27,265 nt of DNA from an uncultured Actinomycetes bacterium (GTDB taxonomy: Bacteria; Actinomycetota; Actinomycetes; Nanopelagicales; Nanopelagicaceae), in assembly GCA_903844585.1 (NCBI GenBank), contig CAIMUD010000006.1:1-27265 (forward strand), written 5' to 3'. A program made the position numbers and the translations under genes. The notes under the pieces were generated by a model, which saw only the letters and a list, made by a program, of their open reading frames with translations, ran no database searches and was not told where the DNA came from. Shown piece after piece: positions 16,353 to 22,644 of the stretch. Positions within the stretch are counted from its first letter, which is position 1; the number at the start of each line of letters is the position of its first letter.

Positions 16353-17216
16353 ATGTTGACTCCATACGCAGCAGATATATTTGTTGTCTCATTTACTTAT
16401 GCGCTCGTGACCCTTGGTCTCTACTTAACGCTGGCTTCAGGGCAATTTTCTGTAGCTCATGCATCTCTCATGGGAATTGGTGGCTACATGGGCGGTTGGG
16501 CAACGACACATTGGGGATATTCATTTCCAGTAGCAATCGTCCTTGGCGGACTAGCTGGTGGACTCGGTGGCCTTTTTATTGCCTTTACTTTGCAACGGAC
16601 CAGTGGAATTTTGTTAGGTACCGTAACAATTGCAATGGGCCAAAGCTTTAGTTTGATGGCACAAAACTGGCAATCAATCGGTGGTTCACAAGGTCTTGGC
16701 GGAATTCCTCTTTACAGCACACTTCCTTATGCAACTTTCTTATTAGTAATAGGTCTAGTTGCAGTCCTGTATATCCAACGAACAAATTTTGGTTGGCAAC
16801 TCCAAGCTGCGGGTCGCGATGAGACTGTTGCAAAGTCACTCGGAATTTCAATCATGAGCGTGCGCTATTACGGTTACGGTTTCGGCGGATTCCTTGCAGG
16901 GTTGGGTGGAGTGCTCCTAGCTCACCACAACGGAGTTATCGATCCAAACAACCTCTCTTTCGCATCTGAACCTCTCTTCTTCATCTTCCTAGTAATTGGT
17001 GGGTATTCATCAGCTTGGGGTGCGGTCGCAGGCGCTGTTGGAATTACATGGCTTATGGAATTACTGCGTTTTGGTGGAGGAAAGTTCTTATTCCTCGATC
17101 AGCAGGACCGCCCTTGGCTTCTCGGCTTAGTATTGGTTATCGTTTTGATTATTAGTCCTGACGGAGCCATACGACGTAGAAGCAAGAAGACAAAACTTGC
17201 TGGAGCTGAGGCATAA
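16353..17216 (+). CDS. livM: ABC transporter permease, LivM type
   Basis: Second membrane subunit of the importer, 287 residues with multiple hydrophobic helices. LYLTLASGQFSVAHASLMGIGGYMGG is the LivM form of the conserved first loop, and the coupling loop LQAAGRDETVAKSLGISIM matches the family's AxRdsE-AA-alGI element. SEPLFFIFLVIGGYSSAWGAVAGA fits the conserved C-terminal membrane segment. The stop is 2 nt before the GTG of the racemase-like gene, so transporter and enzyme share a transcript. Confidence 0.9.
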   Translation: MLTPYAADIFVVSFTYALVTLGLYLTLASGQFSVAHASLMGIGGYMGGWATTHWGYSFPVAIVLGGLAGGLGGLFIAFTLQRTSGILLGTVTIAMGQSFSLMAQNWQSIGGSQGLGGIPLYSTLPYATFLLVIGLVAVLYIQRTNFGWQLQAAGRDETVAKSLGISIMSVRYYGYGFGGFLAGLGGVLLAHHNGVIDPNNLSFASEPLFFIFLVIGGYSSAWGAVAGAVGITWLMELLRFGGGKFLFLDQQDRPWLLGLVLVIVLIISPDGAIRRRSKKTKLAGAEA

Positions 17217-17218
17217 CA

Positions 17219-17947
17219 GTGCGCATTGCCGTAATTAATTGCAACACAACTGCATCTATGACGGAAACAATTCGTTTGGGTGCAGTTGCTGCTGCACGTC
17301 CTGACACAGAAATAATTGCAATAACTCCTTCATGGGGACCCGCATCAGTTGAAGGTTTCTACGAAAGTTTTATCGCTGCAGCATCGATGCTTGATTCACT
17401 GACAACATACAAGGGTCACTTTGATGGTGTTGTCATGGCTGGATTTGGTGAACACGGACGAGAAGGTGCACGCGAATTATTAGAAGTTCCAGTTGTAGAT
17501 ATCACTGAAGCAGCTGGGCATATGGCTTCTCTACTAGGTCATCGCTACGGGGTTGTTACAACTCTTGATCGTGCAACAGGCCAGATTGAAGATAGTTTGC
17601 GACTTGCAGGTCTTATGGATACTTGTGCTGCGATTACCTCAACTGGACTTGGCGTTCTAGAACTCGAAGAAGATGAAGAGAAGACAGAGCGTGCATTCAT
17701 TGAAGCTGGGCGTGAAGCAATTAAAGCTGGCGCAGAAGTTTTAACTCTTGGATGCGCAGGAATGAGCGGACTCCAAATTCGCATGGCAAAAGAGTTGGGT
17801 GTGCCAGTAGTTGATGGCGTGGGAGCTGCAGTAAAGCTTGTTGAGGGTTTGGTAGATCTCGGACTTAAGACATCGAAGATCCGTACCTACGCATATCCTC
17901 TTGATAAAGCTCGGCCAGGTTGGCCAGTTTCAGAACATACGAATTAG
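17219..17947 (+). CDS. Asp/Glu/hydantoin racemase-family protein lacking the first catalytic cysteine
   Basis: 242 residues, closest by eye to hydantoin/allantoin racemases (HyuE-like): N-terminal INCNTTASMT at 6-15 where the family usually has NPNTT, a central MAGFGEHGREGARELL at 73-88, LGHRYGVVTT, and LGCAGMSGL at 177-185. Racemases of this superfamily use two cysteines. Here the second is present (Cys179, TGC at 17753-17755), but the first position, normally Cys in ACFxDPG, is Gly75 (GGA at 17441-17443). A Gly/Cys pair of this kind is the arrangement of arylmalonate decarboxylase. A decarboxylase, lyase or isomerase acting on a ureide or C2-C4 acid is therefore as likely as racemisation. 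GTG start; between livM and hyi in the same operon. Confidence 0.75.
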   Translation: MRIAVINCNTTASMTETIRLGAVAAARPDTEIIAITPSWGPASVEGFYESFIAAASMLDSLTTYKGHFDGVVMAGFGEHGREGARELLEVPVVDITEAAGHMASLLGHRYGVVTTLDRATGQIEDSLRLAGLMDTCAAITSTGLGVLELEEDEEKTERAFIEAGREAIKAGAEVLTLGCAGMSGLQIRMAKELGVPVVDGVGAAVKLVEGLVDLGLKTSKIRTYAYPLDKARPGWPVSEHTN

Positions 17948-17955
17948 AGGCAAAG

Positions 17956-18768
17956 ATGTACACCACCACAGGACTTAAATTCACAGCAAATTTATCGCTT
18001 CTCTTTCCCCAAGTGCCCATTAATGAACGTGCAGAGTTAGCCGTCGCTGCTGGTTTTGACGCCGCCGAGTTCTGGTGGCCTTTTGGTAGTGCAACGCCTA
18101 GCGACGCTGAAATTTCTGACTTCATTTCAGGCGTTAAGAACTCTGGAATAAAACTGACGGGTCTTAACTTTGCTGCAGGAAATATGCCGCAAGGTGACCG
18201 CGGACTTATTTCAGATCCAACTGAGGTTGAATCTTTTAAAGCAAGCGTTGAAATACTTTTGCATATCGCCAACGAGACTGGTGTTCGGATGTTTAATCTT
18301 CTTTACGGAAATACCATCGAAGGCGTCAGCGCTGATATCCAAGAGGGAACTGCTCGTGAAAATGTTCGTTATGTGCAGGCAAAGGTAGCCAAGGCTCTCG
18401 GAGCGACAATCCTTATCGAGCAATGTAATCCACGTGAAAATGCTAAATACCGACTCCCTGCTCCAAAGGATGCTGTAAAAGTTGTAACCGAACTCAACGC
18501 TGAATCTCCGAATACCTTGGGGTTGCTTGCAGATGTTTACCATTGTGCAGAGTCTGGCAATGATCCTGTGGCCTTAATAGATAACCACTTCGGAATTATT
18601 CGACATGTTCAAATTGCAGATTCACCTGGGCGCAATGAGCCTGGAACTGGTTCGGTTGATTTCAAGAAAGTTTTTGAAGTATTAATAAAGAATAAATACA
18701 GCGGCTATATTGGACTTGAATACCGTCCTAAGGGCGACACCGTCGAAGGTTTGAGCTGGCTTTCTTAG
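17956..18768 (+). CDS. hyi: Hydroxypyruvate isomerase
   Basis: Xylose-isomerase-like TIM barrel that interconverts hydroxypyruvate and tartronate semialdehyde, linking to gcl and glxR. About 270 residues from ATG 17956, which has TAGAGG 5 nt upstream; a longer in-frame start at 17920 inside the previous gene lacks this. Seen: FTANLSLLFP at the start, AAEFWWPFG (Hyi usually has vEfxxPY), LTGLNFAAGNMPQGDRG, a hallmark of Hyi, ILIEQCNPRE with the metal-binding Glu, LLADVYHCAESG, RHVQIADSPGRNEPGTG and IGLEYRP. Its stop overlaps that of the convergent glycerate kinase gene by 3 bases. Confidence 0.9.
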   Translation: MYTTTGLKFTANLSLLFPQVPINERAELAVAAGFDAAEFWWPFGSATPSDAEISDFISGVKNSGIKLTGLNFAAGNMPQGDRGLISDPTEVESFKASVEILLHIANETGVRMFNLLYGNTIEGVSADIQEGTARENVRYVQAKVAKALGATILIEQCNPRENAKYRLPAPKDAVKVVTELNAESPNTLGLLADVYHCAESGNDPVALIDNHFGIIRHVQIADSPGRNEPGTGSVDFKKVFEVLIKNKYSGYIGLEYRPKGDTVEGLSWLS

Positions 18769-19853
18769 CTAAGAGTGGAAGCAATTGATACACCGATTTC
18801 GGTTAAGACTCTGCTTGCTTCTGTAAAACACTTTTCTAAATCTGGTTCAAAATCTATTAGTTGATAGATTCGATCAAATTCATCTTTTGGAATCGTTGTT
18901 GTGCCACAAACGATAAAGACTTGCTTGCCCGCACTTTTAGCAAATTTTGCAAGCCAATATGGGCCTTTGCCCATTGAGGATTGTTCATCGAAGCGACCTT
19001 CTCCGGTAATCAAAATATCGCAATCACTTATTGCTTTTGTAATACCTAAGTACTGCGCGATGAATTCGATTCCTGAACGTTGTTGCGCGCCGAGCACTCC
19101 CATCGCTGCATAACCCACGCCACCTGCAGCGCCAGCACCGGGCAGGTCTGCGCTACATGGATCAACAAATTGGGCAAAATGAGCAAGGTTTGAATCTAGT
19201 TCCTTAACTTGCTCTGGTGTTGCACCTTTTTGTGGACTAAAAACTGCAGCTGCACCTTGCTCACCCAAAAGTGGATTATCAACATCAGTGAGAACAATAA
19301 ATTCAATGCCTGCAACTTTGACTTCAAGTGGACGAAGATCAACATGCACAAGAGTTGAGAGAGCGCCGCCACCGGCTGCAATATCTCTTGCACCTGAGCG
19401 ATGCAACTGTGCACCAAGTGCTTGCAGCATTCCTGCACCGCCATCAGTACATGCACTGCCGCCAATTGCCAAGAAGATTTGTGTGCAACCAGCCGAAATT
19501 GCTGCAGAAATGAGCTGTCCAGTCCCATAGGAAGTTGCGCGCATAGGGTCGCGATCTCGCGCGCCTACTAGAGCAAGCCCCGAAGCTTTTGCCAGCTCGA
19601 CCACAGCAGTCTTATCGCGCATTGCATAGTATGAAGAAGTTTTATCTCCAAGCGGTCCTATAACTTCAACGTCAACTTTAGTAAAACCGTTTGCAATAAA
19701 AATGTCTGCGGTCCCATCCCCACCATCAGCGATGGGCTTTATCACCATTTCGGCTCCAGAAGATCGCAGGCCAAGTTCAAGCGCTCTTGCGACTTCTAGA
19801 GCGCCAAGTGAACCTTTGTACTTGTCCGGAGCAATCAGAATTCGCTTAGTCAT
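18765..19853 (-). CDS. glxK: Glycerate 2-kinase (GarK/GlxK family)
   Basis: Phosphorylates D-glycerate, most likely to 2-phosphoglycerate as in the GarK/GlxK class, feeding lower glycolysis. 362 residues. Seen: APDKYKGSLGALEVA at 8-22, KPIADGGDGTAD at 39-50, SYGTGQLISAA, and FLAIGGSACTDGGAGMLQALG, the characteristic motifs of this kinase family; VITGEGRFDEQSSMGKGP-like residues lie near the C-terminus (ITGEGRFDEQSSMGKGP). It is last in the glxR-gcl-glxK operon, 12 nt after gcl, with a weak ribosome site. Its TAA overlaps the hyi TAG on the opposite strand, so no space remains for a terminator between the convergent units. Confidence 0.93.
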   Translation of the reverse strand: MTKRILIAPDKYKGSLGALEVARALELGLRSSGAEMVIKPIADGGDGTADIFIANGFTKVDVEVIGPLGDKTSSYYAMRDKTAVVELAKASGLALVGARDRDPMRATSYGTGQLISAAISAGCTQIFLAIGGSACTDGGAGMLQALGAQLHRSGARDIAAGGGALSTLVHVDLRPLEVKVAGIEFIVLTDVDNPLLGEQGAAAVFSPQKGATPEQVKELDSNLAHFAQFVDPCSADLPGAGAAGGVGYAAMGVLGAQQRSGIEFIAQYLGITKAISDCDILITGEGRFDEQSSMGKGPYWLAKFAKSAGKQVFIVCGTTTIPKDEFDRIYQLIDFEPDLEKCFTEASRVLTEIGVSIASTLS

Positions 19854-19865
19854 ATTTACAAAGAT

Positions 19866-21632
19866 TTACTTGAATTCGGTTGGGGCATGCTCCGGAATTG
19901 TCGCGAGTTCTTCAAATTCAGTCATTGAATCAAGGTCAGGACCCATTGCAATATTGGTAATTTTTTCCAGAATTATTTCCACTACGACTGGGACCTTGTG
20001 CTTCTCCATAAGCGCTTTAGCTTCTTTGAAGCCTTCTCCGATTTTATTTGGATCAGTTATGCGAATGCCTTTGCAACCAAGCCCTTCGACAACTTTCATA
20101 TGATCGACACCGTAACTACCAACTTCTGGTGAGTTGATATTCTCGAATGCCAGCCCTACTGAGTAATCCATTTCAAATGTGCGTTGTGCTTGTCGGATTA
20201 GCCCAAGGTAAGAGTTGTTCACCAGGACTTGGATAAATGGGAGATTGAATTGTGCGCCAACGGCTAGCTCTTCAATTAAGAATTGGAAGTCATAATCTCC
20301 AGCTAAGCCAACGACTGTTCCTTTTGGATTGGCAGCCGATACGCCTAGCGCCGCAGGAACTGTCCAACCAAGTGGCCCCGCCTGAGCAGCGTTGATCCAA
20401 TGGCGAGGTTTGTAAACGTGGAGGAATTGCGCTCCTGCAATTTGGGAAAGACCAATAGTTGTTACATAAATTGTGTCTTCACCAAAAAACGTATTCATTT
20501 CTTGATAAACGCGTTGTGGTTTTACCGGGACATTGTCAAAGTTAGTGCGGCGATGCATAACAGCCTTTCGCCCTTGGCACTCTGCAACCCAAGCGCTGCG
20601 ATCTTTAAGTTTTCCAGCGGCTTTCATTGCTTTAGCTGCAGCGATTAATTCGACAAGAGCAGACTTTGCATCTGCAACGATGCTGAAGTCCGGTGCAAAG
20701 ATTCGACCGATTTGGGTTGGTTCGATATCGATGTGAATAAATTTACGACCTGCGCGATATTTATCTAAACCACCAGTGTGACGATTTGCCCAGCGGTTAC
20801 CAATACCGACAACAAAATCAGAAGCGAGGTAGTTCGCATTTCCATAAAGTTGTGAAGTTTGAATTCCGACCATGCCTGCCTGAAGTGGGTGTGAATCTGA
20901 AATCGCGCCCCAACCCATGAGCGTTGGGATTACGGGTACATTTAAAATTTCAGCAAGTTCTACAAGTTGTGCTGATGCATCCGCATTAATAACTCCTCCA
21001 CCTGCGATGAGTACAGGTTTATCGGCGTCATTAATCATTTGCAAAGCTTTTGTTGCTTGGCCTTGAGTTGCAGATGGCTTATCAGCTACTAGAGGCTCAT
21101 ACGTATCGATATCAAATTCAATTTCAGTTAACTGAACGTCGATTGGAAGATCAATAAGTACAGGTCCTGGGCGCCCAGAACGCATTAATTGAAAGGCTTT
21201 TTGGATCGTTCCGGGAAGCTGCGCGCCTTCCATGACCGTTACAGACATCTTTGTAAGAGGCGCAGAAATAGCAGAGATGTTTACAGCTTGAAAATCCTCT
21301 TTGTGCATTTTTGCAACAGGTGCTTGTCCAACCAAACAAAGAATTGGAATTGAGTCAGCTGCAGCTGAATACAAGCCGGTGATCATGTCAGTACCGCCAG
21401 GGCCTGAAGTTCCGATACAAACGCCAATATTTCCAGCCTTCGCACGGGTGTAACCCTCGGCCATATGGCTTGCACCTTCAACATGGCGAGCAAGAATGTG
21501 GCGGATTGTGCCGTCTTTCTTCATCGCTGAGTACAACGGGTTGATTGCAGCTCCTGGAACGCCGAAGGCAGTATCAACACCTTCGCGCTTCATAATTAGA
21601 ACTGCCGCATCTACTGCACGCATCTTTGCCAT
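19866..21632 (-). CDS. gcl: Glyoxylate carboligase (tartronate-semialdehyde synthase)
   Basis: ThDP-dependent enzyme joining two glyoxylates into tartronate semialdehyde with loss of CO2. 588 residues, normal length. In [14 protein letters not shown] the residue at position 51 is Val, the position where Gcl famously replaces the otherwise universal ThDP-activating Glu; this separates it from acetolactate synthase. Further: [34 protein letters not shown], and the ThDP/Mg motif from GDYDF to VNN near the C-terminus. ATG 21632 has AGGAA 6 nt upstream and lies 8 nt after glxR. It commits glyoxylate to the glycerate pathway. Confidence 0.96.
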   Translation of the reverse strand: MAKMRAVDAAVLIMKREGVDTAFGVPGAAINPLYSAMKKDGTIRHILARHVEGASHMAEGYTRAKAGNIGVCIGTSGPGGTDMITGLYSAAADSIPILCLVGQAPVAKMHKEDFQAVNISAISAPLTKMSVTVMEGAQLPGTIQKAFQLMRSGRPGPVLIDLPIDVQLTEIEFDIDTYEPLVADKPSATQGQATKALQMINDADKPVLIAGGGVINADASAQLVELAEILNVPVIPTLMGWGAISDSHPLQAGMVGIQTSQLYGNANYLASDFVVGIGNRWANRHTGGLDKYRAGRKFIHIDIEPTQIGRIFAPDFSIVADAKSALVELIAAAKAMKAAGKLKDRSAWVAECQGRKAVMHRRTNFDNVPVKPQRVYQEMNTFFGEDTIYVTTIGLSQIAGAQFLHVYKPRHWINAAQAGPLGWTVPAALGVSAANPKGTVVGLAGDYDFQFLIEELAVGAQFNLPFIQVLVNNSYLGLIRQAQRTFEMDYSVGLAFENINSPEVGSYGVDHMKVVEGLGCKGIRITDPNKIGEGFKEAKALMEKHKVPVVVEIILEKITNIAMGPDLDSMTEFEELATIPEHAPTEFK

Positions 21633-21640
21633 GGTCGTTC

Positions 21641-22519
21641 CTACTTTCGTCCTGATAGTTGTTCTACAAGTTTAAGAAGTGCTGAATGATCAAGGTTTCC
21701 ATCACCCTGAGCTTTAAGTGATGCCATAAGTTGGGCAACTACTGCGCCAAGAGGAATGACAACTCCTGCATCGCGTGCAGCGGCTGTAACAATCCCCATA
21801 TCTTTATGATGAAGATCCACGCGAAAACCTGGAGTGAAATCACGCTTTAACATTTTTTCCGCTTTGCGATTTAGAATTGCATTTCCTGCTAGCCCACCTG
21901 CAAGTACTTTCACTGCAGCTTCTGTATCGACACCATGTGCTTCTAGAAAAACAATAGATTCTGAAACAAGTTGAATAGTGCCTGCGACGATAAGTTGGTT
22001 GGCCGCCTTAACAGTCTGTCCCGATCCTGATGGTCCAACATGAACAATTGTTTTTCCCATTGCTTCAAGAATCGGTGTTGCTTCTGCGACATCTTTCGCA
22101 TCTCCGCCAACCATGATTGAGAGAGTGGCTTCAATCGCACCAATTTCACCACCGCTTACCGGTGCATCAATTGTGCGGACACCACTTTCTTTTGCACTCA
22201 CTGCAAGGCTTTGTGAAGTGCCTGGTCGAATTGAAGAACAATCTATGTGTAGCGCACCTTTTTTAGCGGTTGCGTAAATGCCTTCTTCGCCAAGACAAAC
22301 ATCTTCGACATCAGTTGAATCCGGAACCATGGTGATAATGAAGTCTGCGTTTGCAATTGCATCCTTAATGGAAGCGGCAGATTTTCCTCCAGCTTTTGAA
22401 ATTTCATCATAAGCTTTTGGACTTCGGCTATTTACAGTTACTAAATGGCCAGCCTTAAGTAAGTTGAGTGCCATCGGCTTTCCCATAATTCCAAGGCCGA
22501 TAAATGCAATCTCTGCCAT
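21641..22519 (-). CDS. glxR: Tartronate semialdehyde reductase (2-hydroxy-3-oxopropionate reductase)
   Basis: Beta-hydroxyacid dehydrogenase reducing tartronate semialdehyde to D-glycerate. About 292 residues from ATG 22519, where the protein begins [17 protein letters not shown], the Rossmann GxGxxG at the very start as in the family; GGAAG lies 11 nt upstream. An in-frame GTG at 22531 would add four residues but leaves no room for that site. Seen: [11 protein letters not shown] (substrate-binding), the catalytic Lys in [10 protein letters not shown] and the C-terminal [14 protein letters not shown]. First gene of the glxR-gcl-glxK operon, with a promoter and a tandem operator upstream. Confidence 0.95.
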   Translation of the reverse strand: MAEIAFIGLGIMGKPMALNLLKAGHLVTVNSRSPKAYDEISKAGGKSAASIKDAIANADFIITMVPDSTDVEDVCLGEEGIYATAKKGALHIDCSSIRPGTSQSLAVSAKESGVRTIDAPVSGGEIGAIEATLSIMVGGDAKDVAEATPILEAMGKTIVHVGPSGSGQTVKAANQLIVAGTIQLVSESIVFLEAHGVDTEAAVKVLAGGLAGNAILNRKAEKMLKRDFTPGFRVDLHHKDMGIVTAAARDAGVVIPLGAVVAQLMASLKAQGDGNLDHSALLKLVEQLSGRK

Positions 22520-22533
22520 TTTTCTACTCACTT

Positions 22534-22575
22534 CCTATATTCCACATCGTGGAACCTATATTCTGCTATGTGGAT
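22534..22575. promoter_or_regulatory. Tandem 21-bp repeat with IclR-type palindrome at the glxR promoter
   Basis: Two directly repeated 21-bp units (22534-22554 and 22555-22575) match at 15 of 21 positions and both begin CCTATATTC. The first contains the perfect palindrome TTCCAC-ATC-GTGGAA (22540-22554); the second has the degenerate copy TTCTGC-TAT-GTGGAT (22561-22575). The spacing of two helical turns would place two protein dimers on one DNA face. The repeat covers the predicted start of transcription and the leader, so a bound protein would block transcription. The likely binder is the IclR-family regulator at 11798. Confidence 0.7.
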
Positions 22576-22576
22576 T

Positions 22577-22605
22577 AGCCTAAATGCGAACAGGCTCAAA
22601 GTCAA
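22577..22605 (-). promoter_or_regulatory. Predicted glxR-gcl-glxK promoter
   Basis: On the minus strand TTGACT (22605-22600, five of six to the -35 consensus) is followed after exactly 17 nt by TAGGCT (22582-22577, with the key T, A and final T of a -10). Transcription would begin near 22570, inside the second operator unit. It sits in the 125-bp gap between topA and glxR; I see no clear hairpin-plus-T-run terminator for topA in that gap. Confidence 0.6.
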
Positions 22606-22644
22606 TAGCTAGCGCGCTTGGAATGGCTTCGGTTTTAGCGGGTT

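Noticed and set aside
17920..17955. Longer N-terminus for hydroxypyruvate isomerase starting inside the previous gene
   Set aside because: The ATG at 17956 has a TAGAGG ribosome site 5 nt upstream and gives the family-typical N-terminus; the extension duplicates coding sequence of the racemase-like gene in another frame.
19866..21632. Acetolactate synthase or another ThDP enzyme
   Set aside because: Val at position 51 in place of the activating Glu, together with adjacent glxR and glycerate kinase genes, identifies glyoxylate carboligase.
22606..22644. Terminator after topA
   Set aside because: Only a short AGCGCGCT self-complement and GGTTTTA/GGGTTTTA repeats are seen; no hairpin followed by a T-run on the minus strand.
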